Assembly (NCBI RefSeq): GCF_032362555.1
Contig: NC_083515.1
Span: forward strand, 97,001-161,000
Reading direction: 5' to 3'
DNA: 64,000 nucleotides
DNA from: Amyelois transitella
Lineage: Eukaryota > Arthropoda > Insecta > Lepidoptera > Pyralidae
The position numbers and the translations under genes are program-made. Below are positions 21,601 to 31,500 of the stretch, piece after piece (position 1 is the first letter of the stretch; each line of letters begins with the position of its first letter). The notes under the pieces were generated by a model. The model made no database searches. It was not told where the DNA came from and was given only the letters and a program-made list of their open reading frames with translations.

Positions 21601-24510
21601 TTTTGCGTGAAATGCCATAAAGATTTCTAAATAAATAATTTAGGCTTATAAACTTAGGATTCCTCTTTTAGGCGATGGGCTAGCAACGTGTCACTATTTG
21701 AATCTCGGTTCTATCATTAAGCCAAATAGCTGAACGTGGCCATTCAGTCTTTTCAAGACTGTTGGCTCTGTCTACCCCGCAAGGGATATAGACGTGACCA
21801 TGTGTATGTGTGTATGTATAAATAATTTCTTTAAAATACTTACACAGCTGTTTTTACATTCTTTAGTTCTGCACCATAATAATCTGCGTTGTTTTTGAAA
21901 AGTGTAACCATAAATGCATCAATCTCAGGTAGGTTTGTGTTGTCGACACGCACAAAATTTTTGTCCATTTTGAATACAAACACCAGGAATTTATTTCACT
22001 AAAGAACATAATAAAATGAAGCTGAAATAGTTCACTGTCACGAAATAGCTTAATATCTGGGATAAAACATTAATAACACACAAACTACACAGGAGGAGTT
22101 GATGTTTACTTGCATGTGACGTCACCGGAGTTGTAACCAATCACAGAGCGTTTCGGTCGTTCAAAAGTATTTAAAAATTCTGTTATATTATTATCTAATA
22201 GGATTACCACAATTCGTAGCATATTTTCAATAGTGTCAAATAGCCTATTGCGACGTCTTCGCCGCTGTACGTGATGGCATGTTTTTACTATTTTATATGG
22301 TTTTTGTGACGTACTCCTATTTTTATTATCTTTTATGGAATTTTAAATTTTTTTGGTGTTTTTGATGGTATTTTTTTGTACTACTTTTTTAACTGCCTTC
22401 AGAACAACCAAAACCACCTGTTCTCCGGTTTGCCCTGTGTGTATGTATGATTTTTCCACGTTTCGCTGAACCGATTTTAATGTGGTTTTCAGAAAGTGTT
22501 TGTTACATTTAGCAGAAAGTTTTCTTCAAAAATGAATTAAATATTCTTAAGATATATAACTTCAAGGATGGAATATATCGATTGGGGCGATACTGTTTTT
22601 TACAATAGCTATTATATGGTTTTTTGACGTCCACTGAGCACCATTCGGTCAACCAGGCACTAAACTTTTGTTACTTACAACTAATTAAGTAACAAACGTG
22701 ATGATAGTACAGAACCTTTGGTGCGCAAATCCAACTTGCATGTGTCAGGTTTTTTTTTCACAAACACACAGGCAAACACATCATACTTAAAACATCCTGT
22801 CCTGTGTGTCAGGGTTTAAAATGTTCAATCATATTGAAACACTGACCAGGCTTAATTTTTAAGGACAACTCATCTAAGGATATGAACTGTCCAGATGTGA
22901 TCTTGCGGAGGTATGCGTGGAACGACATGTGCTTGATATTGTGCTCCTTCAGGTAACCCTCGTCCCAAGGCTCCAGCGGGGAGCAGTGTACGCATCGCCC
23001 CTTCAAGTTGTGATGACATCTGCCGAACAAAAAAGTAATTTGTTGAACAAGAAATAAATTTTAAGATATTAAAAATATTAACTGTAAGCATCCCAAACTA
23101 ACATCGGGCCCAAAGGTTTCTATTGTTGGTATTGGTTTTCTTTGGCTTGGATATTATTGAAAATCAAACGCCTCCTCAAACCACTCTGGCAAGCGGAGGG
23201 CAGACTCTTAACTTGAAATGAGGGAATTCAATCTGGCTTACGGAATGCAAGTAATAACTGAGAATTGAGTCAAATTTATTTCATAGAATATATCAATGTT
23301 TGTCAATTACATATTACACCAAGGTTATTATATAAATTAACATACAATTTCTCGTCTCGCTGCCTGTGAATGCTTCCAGAAGACTTGTACAGCTCGAGAT
23401 CTACTTCATCCTCCTGTATGGCGGGTCTGTTGGGGGCGGGGGCTTGTGGCACTGATGAAGGTCCGGCCTCCATGACAGGCTCACCAAATGGTTTATTATT
23501 TGCCTGTAAAAAGCAACATACAAGCACATCACTATCAAAAGATTTTTTAATTGATTGAAAAATTTGGTGAGGTCAAAAGCCTCTTCAATACACCATGGGT
23601 GTTCAAGTGGCTTTTGATCAAGGTTCATTCCTTAACTTCATTCAGAATCTCTATGATTGTGATTAATAATAAAGAAACTGAGGGGGATTCATATTCTGTG
23701 GGGAACTGTTAGGGGGATCAGAATAACAATAATCCAGCTTATGGAATATTTGAATTAATGAAAACCTTAGTAAAGGATTAATTTCAACTTCTTTCTGATG
23801 ACAAAGTTGAAGATATGATTACTATTAATTACTTTGCATCAGATGCCTTCTTTTATGAACTATAACCATTGATAAACAACTCACTTCTGCACTAGTTGTG
23901 GGTTGATCAAATAGCACTGCTCCATTGACGGGGCTCAAGTAGAGCATATCTCCGTGCTGCAGGCCGTAGTCGCCGAGCCGGCGAGACTTGCTGGATGCGA
24001 TCTCCTCCTTGCGCGCGCGGTCGCGGTGCAGCGCGAAGCCGAACGTGTTCAGGTGCAGCGCGTCGTGCACGCGCTCGTACAGCAGCGCCGTCACGTCCGA
24101 CGGCGTCATCTCCACGCGCGCCGTGCCTTCCGACGACTGCACGCGCAGCGTCTACAGCACCAACATTTACACATCTCTTAGGTGTCATGATTACATTGCA
24201 TCGAAAACCGCCGAGTCATCCCAGTTTCTTGCTATCATTTTGAGTTTCTAAATTAATAATCTGCCAGGAAACTTCGCGAATGCGTGGCTGTTAGGAAATT
24301 TCTTCAGAATACTTAAGCAAAATTGAATAGGTAGTGGAAGTAAAAATATTAGAAATAATACTTTGTTGTCGTTGTCATGTTCCCTTATGTAAAGATATTC
24401 AGACTGGCTTTGGCCTTAAACCTAGCAAGTGTGGCGTACACGGCTGTGCTCAGATTTAGGACGTTGTCGGTATGTAGAGGAAACCTTACCATTTTCTTGG
24501 ATCCTGACAT
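9668..24510 (-). CDS. Npl4: NPL4 (NPLOC4), p97/Cdc48 ubiquitin cofactor
   Basis: Eleven coding exons on the - strand: 24490-24510, 23885-24151, 23346-23503, 22847-23019, 20511-20726, 20249-20438, 19637-19808, 19089-19211, 12045-12260, 11553-11761 and 9668-9751. All phases join and total about 609 codons, like the ~608-residue human protein. In order: a UBX-like N-terminus (MSGSKKM, then TLRVQSSEG); the zf-NPL4 region with CHHNLKGRCVHC and GICSKCQPGAVTLNRQRYRH; the MPN-like NPL4 domain with GYLYGRYEPHPDVPLG and FGSKFVTVCVTGD; and a C-terminal NZF finger, WTCPLCTFHNADTHDSCEMC, with the TF pair and Met that bind ubiquitin. NPL4 with UFD1 delivers ubiquitinated substrates to p97. The end is uncertain: either a donor after 9668 (CCCAG|GTCGGT) leads to a tiny last exon I cannot place, or the frame reads through to a stop at about 9556. 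The intron 12261-19088 contains another gene on the opposite strand. Confidence 0.93.
9955..10140 (+). mobile_element. SINE family A, 5' part
   Basis: It has the 5' words GGTTCCCGGCACCAAT, AATAGGACCACT, CCCATGGATGTCGTAAAAGG and GGGCTAGCAACTTGT, but the 3' tail is missing. It lies in the intron before the last NPL4 exon. Confidence 0.75.
10141..10610 (+). repeat. Unidentified repeat-like, moderately GC-rich segment
   Basis: It lies between the SINE and the RTE fragment and has no convincing ORF. The dense TGAATGAGTATGAGTGTGTC-like words and GGATGGACCGTGGGATGTGG resemble parts of a retrotransposon, but I do not recognise which one. Confidence 0.35.
10790..11448 (+). pseudogene. RTE-clade LINE reverse transcriptase, 3' fragment
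   Basis: The frame 10791-11216 encodes the C-terminal part of an RTE reverse transcriptase: QFVYLGSKFTSDGKCDSDIE, GMLVPTLMYGSESCVWQKKH and NAVEMRALRSMMGVKLSDRI. The frame then shifts: 11210-11449 carries MLRWFGHVERMNESRLTKQI and RTYLDQIKDVLVKGQVKSTR. Roughly twenty codons that family members have between these parts are missing, so this is a broken copy. It lies in an NPL4 intron on the opposite strand. The 3' end is CTACCCCTCCGGGAAAAAGT followed by TTATGTTATGTT. Confidence 0.85.
12375..12560. mobile_element. SINE family A fragments
   Basis: A reversed piece at about 12375-12430 (CCCTTGATTGACTTTTACAA) and a forward 3' tail at 12487-12550 (TGTCTACCCCG..GATAAAGACGTGACG) lie next to each other in the large NPL4 intron. 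Confidence 0.5.
13337..13372. repeat. Perfect 14-bp palindrome, 8-nt loop
   Basis: AAACCATATTTTAA at 13337-13350 pairs exactly with 13359-13372. It is intronic in NPL4. No function is proposed. Confidence 0.7.
13613..13720 (+). repeat. Dispersed repeat, family D copy 2
   Basis: It shares TGACGTCAACATAACTTAAA, CTACCGCTTCCAAAG and CACTGCAGCG with 768-870 and, in reverse, with 61845-61910. Confidence 0.5.
13970..15100 (+). promoter_or_regulatory. CpG-rich islands and 5' UTR exon of the nested gene
   Basis: Three GC-rich, CpG-rich patches (13990-14110, 14440-14600, 14810-15100) stand out in an AT-rich NPL4 intron. The last ends in CTCGAG|GTGAGT at 15100, a strong splice donor, and the next acceptor in line (TTTGTCAG at 15969) sits directly before the ATG of the nested gene. 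The simplest reading is a non-coding first exon ending at 15100 and a 5' UTR intron 15101-15969. The upstream patches may be the promoter or alternative first exons. Confidence 0.5.
15970..17337 (+). CDS. RING/B-box/cyclophilin-like protein (putative E3 ligase)
   Basis: A single exon encodes 455 residues. The RING (C3HC4) uses C17, C20, C33, H35, C38, C41, C54 and C57. A B-box type 2 follows with C86, H89, C96, C99, C104, C107, H110 and H113. An Ala/Arg/Leu-rich middle (about 115-250) could form a helix or coiled coil. Residues about 290-454 are cyclophilin-like: YYFELEVDGAAFGRV, GDFELNNGRGG, VGSQFRIV, ending IAGCGRLD. The cyclophilin active-site His-Arg is Gln-Cys here (FQCWENESV), and the Phe-x-x-Gln and Trp positions are also changed, so isomerase activity is unlikely and a ligand-binding role is inferred. 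The ATG directly follows a splice acceptor at 15967-15969. A longer ORF in another frame is a GC-driven shadow. The gene lies wholly inside an NPL4 intron on the opposite strand. Drosophila CG5071 may be related (from memory, unchecked). Confidence 0.85.
   Translation: MERSSLEEIEVLAQCACCKCVFDEERPPKLLACHHHFCLRCVGSVLRRGRDVCCLLCARRTELSARLPTHRPVLALARRLAPPELCAAHALPQLWCGACGQRACRACAAHRAHELRPRAALLADGRALRAELLRAAARRRELQLRALDAATALKLALEAELAAPPPAAPPAPATLAAAAAQCSRLRERSAAAALRARLDDLVRSAAGPIDAHVLRRAGLPCDAPPPEPGDPLLLLANYCTAQLYWRGALAADADALVRIEETQEAAEDAASSASTSRAGASPSSPLRPGSLPLYYFELEVDGAAFGRVVIEVRGDVAPRMARNFDALASGAPGAGYRGCAVFQCWENESVITGDFELNNGRGGRSAFAESYFMPDDTRLAAVRGAVGMRRSQKRHDNLGLVGSQFRIVLREMRGFTAIFASVVEGLELVDRLARTGDSAGKPHSAILIAGCGRLD
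17338..18200 (+). other. Probable 3' UTR of the nested gene
   Basis: The sequence after the stop is mixed in composition with GC-richer parts to about 17640 and 18110. No ORF is convincing and no clear AATAAA was found near the end, so the limit is a guess. Confidence 0.35.
18485..18600 (+). other. Short protein-like fragment, unidentified
   Basis: The + strand reads LLAEYNSMDTHFNLLGRADD, then AIDVIKYDNEAH, without a good start. It looks like a residue of a coding sequence, perhaps a transposon. I cannot name it. Confidence 0.2.
19035..19084. repeat. 10-bp minisatellite abutting an NPL4 splice donor
   Basis: About five GTGAGAGCGG-like units lie immediately downstream (on the - strand) of the donor of the NPL4 exon 19089-19211. 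Confidence 0.85.
21351..21563 (+). pseudogene. THAP zinc-finger N-terminus, truncated
   Basis: The reading starts MVHKWCVVPQCTNTSIKTP and continues to VFMCEDHFDASML before a stop at 21561-21563. The C-x4-C, a Trp about midway (KKWLQLARRD) and C-x2-HF fit a THAP (C2CH) DNA-binding domain. The rest of a transposase is absent. It is 70 residues from this Met. Confidence 0.65.
21641..21820 (+). mobile_element. SINE family A copy with (TG/ATGT) tail
   Basis: It contains GGCGATGGGCTAGCAACGTG, AGCTGAACGTGGCCATTCAG and CTGTCTACCCCGCAAGGGAT, then a TGTATG-type tail. It is inserted in the THAP/YqaJ element, so it is younger than that element. Confidence 0.8.
21840..21968 (-). pseudogene. N-terminal fragment of a YqaJ-family-like protein
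   Basis: The - strand reads MDKNFVRVDNTNLPEIDAFM, then LFKNNADYYGAELKNVKT and a stop. The spacing of 'VDxxNLP' and 'AELxNVKT' resembles the start of insect proteins with SWIM and YqaJ exonuclease domains found with THAP transposases. Only 42 residues remain. The assignment rests on remembered family patterns. Confidence 0.4.
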
Positions 24511-25539
24511 TTTTATTCTAAACTAAAATAAAATATCTGCACAACACCAAAAGTCTCCTGTCATGACCGTGACGTTTTCATGAAATTGAAAATTCGCTGA
24601 CACATGTCATCTCATCAGTTCAAAAACAAAAATTTTCGTTTCTAAAATGTTGTCCTACCCATGTGCTTAAAACAGATATTAGATTAGGTTTATGACATGA
24701 CATATTTATGACAACTTGGTATATACTTTTTTATAATATTTCATGTATGTGATTGATTCTTTCCTTAAGAAAATGTTTATTTTCCAATTTTCATTTATAT
24801 GGATTCACAAGATTCCGATATTTCGTGTTCGTTGTTCCTTGATTGTACCAACGTCAACGTCAAAAATGTCAAGTCAAATGATAAACACAAACAAAAAAAA
24901 CGAAAAACAATAATCATCATCTGATCCGAAACATTGTAATAAACATGTTTGATTATAATCGCAAAAATTAACGAAAACCATTAATAAATTCAGATCCTTG
25001 CCCGACTGATCATTATACCTACTTCAGTAATTGATTCAGGAATATTATCATTATATACTAGGTACGTAATTGTAAGCCTATAATAAAAAAAATAATATTA
25101 AAAACTACATAATTCAGCGACTGTTTTTTCGCGAATCGTAGCCTGATTCAGTCCTTCAAAGAAGATACTCTGTGCTTCAGAAACAGAGCTTACAGCCTGC
25201 AACGTATGGGACAGTGTGCCACAGAATGATTTATAAATAGTCCGCAAAGTATTGTGTAACGCACCGCGACGCGCCGCAGTGTAGGTGTTCAGCGCCGGTG
25301 CCTCCGCGCGCACAGGTGACCACCGCGCTGCACCGCACACTTGTCGCGATAGTCTTATAATCACAATTACTGCTAATATCTGCCGTTTGTGACATACCTA
25401 CTTGAATATTTTGAACTAGTGGTAATATCTTAGGTATTTTAGGTTTTTCTTCATTTATTATTACATGCGTGAAATCAATTATGTTGTAAATGAAAGTGTG
25501 GAGTTTGAAATGTGTGTGGTTGGTTTTGCAGCAGGCGCC
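24511..25539. promoter_or_regulatory. Shared region between NPL4 and PPPDE-PUL start codons
   Basis: The NPL4 ATG (24510, - strand) and the PPPDE-PUL ATG (25540, + strand) face away from each other across about 1 kb with no other gene. A somewhat GC-rich patch at 25250-25340 may be a core promoter or 5' UTR. TTTTGCAG just before the PPPDE ATG suggests a spliced 5' UTR exon in this region. Confidence 0.5.
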
Positions 25540-28500
25540 ATGGATTCGGAACAAGGACTGCCGGTGGAGCTGTACATCTATGACCTCACACATGGGCTTG
25601 CATCTTTGTTGTCACCAGCTATCCTAGGTACGGTCTCTAATTTAATAATTCACTCTAGTATCAACATAAATTGATTTGATATGTTAGTGCAATGTTTGAA
25701 AAAGTAGAAAACAAATCATGGAAATATGATGAAATTTTGAGATATTGATATGAAAAAATATCTAAAAATTAATAGCATCAATTTGTTGTTTCTTCTGCAA
25801 AGGTCACTTTTAAATATTACTTCCACATAATATGAGTGAACTATGCATAGATCTATCTAAGAAAGCTTTTTTGAGATATTACAAAAGTACATAAAAGGGC
25901 AAAAACCTTTTGCCCTTTTTTCACAGTTGCCACATGCCACAGACTGAAGAAAACACTTTAGTAATATTTTTTGTTTCACATCAACATCACCTTTCAGCTT
26001 TCCCTGTATGAAAATATTTTACTCAATTGTTGGTGCAATAATTAATTTTAAATTAATAATAATGTCCTACCTGTTTATCCCTTTCATAGCCATTTAGCAG
26101 GGTAGACAGAGTCATACATATTTCTTACATAGATATTATCACATCTTAATCCTTTATGGGGTAGATAGAGCTGGTTGGTAAAAATCACATGTTTATCAGC
26201 CTATTCCTTAGTCGCCTTTTATGACATCATTGGAAAAGAGATGGAGTGGTATGTATGTATGTAATATCTTTATTGCATGGAAAGTGGTCCTATTCTTGAG
26301 TGTTGGAGATCATCATGAACCATGAGAGAGCAATTAGTCTTGAAAAAACTATGTTTTGCAAAGCTATGTTCAGCTCTATGATTTATTGAAGAAGTTGAGA
26401 TGCAAAATATAGTGACAAGTTGCTAGCACATCAACTACATCCCAAGTTTAAAAGCCTTTCCTTTGATTGACTTTTACAATCTGCATGGGAAGAGAAACAG
26501 CTGGCACACACTCTTCGTTATCAGACCAGCAAGCAAAAATATATGTACATACATATATTTTTGCTTGCTGCAAAATCAGGCCTCTTTCTCTGAGGCAGAA
26601 ACACAGACTTAATCTTTCCACTTGCCACTATCTCTGCATACTTTTTTTAGTTCATCCATGTATATTAAAATATATTTGTAAGATAACTTGAGCCATAAAT
26701 TCAAAACAAAGCCTACAAAACACTGACGCTTCCCATGGACCAGTAAATTGAGAGTGAGATTTTTGACAGTTGATGTATAGCATGGTGTACACCAACCGAC
26801 GACGTTTCTAGCTGTTGCTGCGTAGGACCGGTCTATGTTTAGTGGCTAAGTGGAGCAACAAAACAGGCCTTGACCCGCATTCGATTGTCTCTCACGGTTG
26901 TATGTGGGTCGCGGAAACTTGCGGATTGTTTTCGCGAAGCGTCCTGTCGCCGCGATGTCTACCCTATTTGCTGCCCTTAAAATAGTAAAACACTGACAAG
27001 ATTTTCATGAAATGAGTGTAGATTGTAGAAGTCAATCAAGAGAAAAGAAAATTAACTAAAATCAACATTCTTGTTTTAAGTCACTGGCTTGCAAGTTGCA
27101 ACTTACCACTATTTGAATGTCAATTCCACCATAAAGCCGCACAGACAAATGCAGTGAGACAGTCGGCTCTGTCTACTTGGTAAGGTATAACGACGTGTTT
27201 ATATGTACGTATGTAATGATTACAGGCCGCCAGATCGAGGGCGTGTGGCACACGTCGGTGGTGGCGTACGGCCGCGAGTTCTTCTACGGCAGCCACGGCA
27301 TCAGCACCTGCGCGCCGGTCAGTCACTGTTTAAGCTTTTGTAATACAACTTGATCTCGGTGACAGCAGGATGTAACGAATGACATCGTCTGACAAAATGT
27401 CACAGAGATCGAGTTATCAATGGAAAAACAGTTAAAGTTTAGGTAGATGGGAGAAATGACCTTGAAATGTTTTCATACGCCTCCATCTCTTTCCAATAAC
27501 TGGCCTAATTCGAAAGAGATCGATAGAGAAAAATGTCGAGTTTTTCATTCGATATTTCCAGGTAGGTAAGTATTCTAGTTCAACGCCCAGTAGTTTCGGT
27601 TGTGCATGGAAAGTTCTTTAGAAATGAATTTTACATAGTTTACATACAATTAACAATAGCAGTCTGTGCGATCAAAGGTCGATTACTCATTAATGATTAG
27701 ATGATGTTCCAACGCAATAGTGCCTGTCAATGTTGTCATAGAAAATACTAACGCAATTTTATCAATTTGTTGATCGATAACTTCAGAAAAAATTTTTTCT
27801 ATACTTAAACATATAATCACGTTAAATTATAATTAAGCTGAATCGAGCTTATCGTCAAATCTACCAAAGAAGTAAACAGAGAAATCACTCTTCTCTTCTT
27901 TGTTTGTTCATACAGAGAAGTGAACTTAATTTATTGTTATCGTGGTAGGTCTTTGACTACGTTTCCATCAGAGGGTGCTCGGTGAATTTGTTAGGGTTGG
28001 CAGCGTGTGCGCCCGCGCACGCCAACCGATACTTCATAACATTACGATGACAGGTGTAGCACAATGCGGCTGCTGATCAACCCGCGTTCATTCTATTAGC
28101 GTAGTAAACATACAGACAAACGCATGTTAATTAAATCTTACGAGTACTTACGTCGAGATACGTTGGCGAGTTTGGGAAAATTGTGATATAATGGCTAATT
28201 TGGGAGGTCTAATTTTATGCCAACTGCGCATCACACGTAAAGGGCCACGGCGGAGATGGATCATTGACTGTCTCGCAATCGGAATGGTATGTCAACAATT
28301 CTAAAATAACATTTTCTGCTCATCTTAAGAGTTAGAGAATCTAATCTACGGTTAGACCGATTCGGTGTCTCCAAATTGGAACCACGAACACCTTCCGGTG
28401 CATGCGACGCACCCTGTTAGCTGTTGACTTGTTGTTCCATATTATTTTAAAATTGCGATGCCCAACAGGGTTCACATTGTACCTATTTATAAGCAGTAAC

Positions 28501-31500
28501 TGTAATTCAGCTGATGTACTTTATGATATGCAATAAAGATTTTGAATTTGAATTTGACTTACTTTTACAAATACTAGACGAACGTATCTTGATCAAATTA
28601 AGGACGTCCTGGTAAAGGGTCAGGTCAAAAGTACCCGAAACCGCCGAGCTTGTATGAAGAGAGTTATGAATGTGGACGAAGCGAAAGAAGTATGCAGAGA
28701 TCGTGGCAAGTGGAAAGAGGTAGTCTCTGCCTACCCCTCCGGGAAAGAGGCGTGATTTTATGTATGTATGTATGTATGTTTACAAATACCACGAACCACA
28801 ATCTCGAGTGCGCCTTTTTGACCGTTCATTTTACAAAAAAATTTGTTTAGCCCGCCTAAATAGCGTGGTATTCCGGCAGCCGCCCCCGCTCGCTGAGAGC
28901 TATCAAATAAAAATAAAGCGCGCATGTACCGCGGTAATATTAGCCGAATATTAATAAAACCATAACACGCGACGCATAGTTCGCGCCATCACACGTTATT
29001 TCTGGACGTGTATTCTACACTATCACCAATGTTGATTGACCTGTTTTTATTTTATCGTTACCTCTCTCACGGAGCTCTATTATAATGGTTAGTATTTCGC
29101 ATCACCAGGTTATGCTTGATACGCACTGGTTTGTTTTTCATTAGTAGGGGTCTCCTTGCTGGTTACCTTATAGTGTCTGTAAACAACAGTCTATTTCGGC
29201 CCGCAAGGCGCCACATTGACATCTTGGCTGTAGCGAGTATGTTATTGTTTAAATGTTGTTATTTAGAAGAATGCGCCACATCTATCTTGTGATACGGAAA
29301 GCTTAGTAAAATAATTCATTTAATTAATTTCTCGCCAAGTTACTAATGTACCTGTAGCGGGAGCGGTGATCGTGATTCGGCTCGACCGCCACTAAAGGGA
29401 ACATGCCCGGGGAACCGCGGCTCCGACGATGTTGTGTCGGAGGCGCGGAAGTGGAGATGCTTGTACTCTGCAGTGGGTCGAGACTGTGTGAGATCGAACT
29501 TGACTTGTTGGCGCCGGTAGATGTCGTGCAGAGCAGCCACGCTGGAGAGGAGACGCCGCCGATGACGCTGAAGACATCAATAAGATTCGCTGTACTCTGA
29601 AATGTGAATAACAATATGGAAAGAGATAATATTGCGGGAATGTAAGATTGGTGCGGAAGTGGCGGTGACCCAGTTATTATTAGCGGGACGGGAGTGCACG
29701 CGAGAGGGGCCGGCGCCCGAAATACGCGGTGCATCGGGTAGGGCTGCCACGGGCACAGGACGCTGGCGCCGCCCGTGGATACACGACTCACGAATTCATA
29801 TTTAAATTCAAAATCTTTATTGCATATCATTACGACTCACAAATGAAATTCGACTGTCACCATCAACCTTTCATAGCGTTAATCCCGCTTGTGTTCTCAC
29901 CTCTGGAGAGGACCTCAGTCCATCTGTGACTACTATGGAGTGAGAAAGTCAGGGTTTCACACAATGCGACTCCTGTTTGAGTTCGGCTGCCTTTCTGAAA
30001 ACATAATCCATCCTTTTTGGATGATGGTTACACATTCAGGTTTAATCACCAAGTTGTTGTCGGTTTTCACTCATTTTTGTCTTCAGCTTATTAATCAAAC
30101 TGGGTGTTTTAATGCAAATTTCACTACAAGTCTTGAATATCCTCATGCACTTTTTGTACGAGAGGGGCAGCCCTATCACGTAAGCGGCGGTGGTGAGCGC
30201 ACGCGGCACCACTTTTAAATGTCACGGTAAAATGGGAATTCCATGTTCCAACAATGACATTTGACATTTCTTCAAGAAGATACCTGCGCAATTGCACGAA
30301 AGCGGCAGATGTTTTTGCTCCACTGTACTGTAAGGTAGAAGGAACTTGAAATAAAGCAATACTTTCATACTGTACAGGGCAGCTTGCAGCTGGGCGCGCC
30401 GCAGCAGGTGGAGCGCCTGGGGCAGACCTTCGTGCCGTTCCCGGTGTTCGCGGAGTACCTGCAGGGGCTCGCCACCACCACCTACACGTCAGTATAGCTC
30501 TATGTCATTATACATACTACTCTGTCAAGAAAGTAGCAGGAAAAGATCAATAATACACAAACTGTTTGTTATTCATCCAAATTTATTTTATCACCTTCAA
30601 AATATGCTCCTTTAGAAACGATACACTTACGCCAACGAATAATCCAATCATCAAAACATTTTTTAAACGCTGTTTCCGGAATTGAGGTCAGTTCTCGCCG
30701 CGAATTCTCTTTTATGTCTTCTACCGATTGAAAACGGGTGCCACGAAGTGGTAATTTGAGTTTAGGAAAAAGAAAAAAGTCGGCTGGAGCCATATCTGGT
30801 GAATATGGAGGTTGCTTGATGGTATTTATTGAGTGTTTGGTTAAAAATTCGTTCACAATGATGGCCTTGTGCGAAGGTGCATTATCATGGTGCAAAATCC
30901 AAGAATTTTCTTTCCACAAATCTGGCCTTTTTCGTCGGATTTGCTCTCTTAAACGCCGCATAACACTCAAATAATATTCCTTATTTACCGTTTGACCTTC
31001 CGGCAAGAATTCCGAGTGCACAACACCGCGATAGTCAAAGAAAACAGTCAACATGACTTTGACTTTTGAACGACTTTGGCGTGGTTTTTTCGGTTTCGGT
31101 TCAGTTGGAAGGCGCCACTTCGAAGCTTGTTGACTAGTTTGCATGTCAAACTCGTAAACCCACGTCTCGTCACCAGTAACAATGCGTTTCATGAATGTTG
31201 GGTCGGAATTGACTCGTTCTAGCATGTCCTCAGCGACTCTCATGCGATTGAGTTTTTGAAAAAAATTCAGGTCTTTTGGGACTAGCCGAGCGGCAACATG
31301 TTTCATACCCAAATTATTAGTTAAAATGGTACGGATCGACTCGTGAGATACAGAAAGTTCGGTGGCTATCTCTCTCAAAGTTGAATGAGGATTTTCAGTC
31401 ACTATTTCCTTCACTTTTGTGATGTTAACTTCAGTTGCAGACGTTGATGGCCTACCAGAGCGAGGCAAATCTTCCATCACATCTCGACCGCTTTTGAACG

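Larger units (their letters stand above)
21070..22270. mobile_element. Internally deleted THAP/YqaJ DNA transposon (ISL2EU-like)
   Basis: Inverted AATAGGCTATTTGA ends lie at about 21078 and 22243-22256, and CCATATAAAAT words lie further out on both sides. Just inside the left end is a + strand THAP-domain start (21351). Near the right end is a - strand start of a protein resembling insect YqaJ-nuclease family N-termini (21968). Two genes starting at opposite ends and pointing inward, with the middle lost, suggest a deletion derivative. As I recall, ISL2EU elements encode a THAP transposase and a YqaJ nuclease; assignment is inference. A SINE (21641-21820) has inserted inside. The element sits in an NPL4 intron. 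Confidence 0.5.

Noticed and set aside
25893..25920. Rho-independent-type terminator
   Set aside because: The shape (stem plus Ts) is bacterial-like, but this is an intron of an animal nuclear gene.
29324..29830. 168-codon - strand ORF
   Set aside because: It overlaps a dispersed repeat also found at 1345-1455, has no domain, and is probably transposon sequence.
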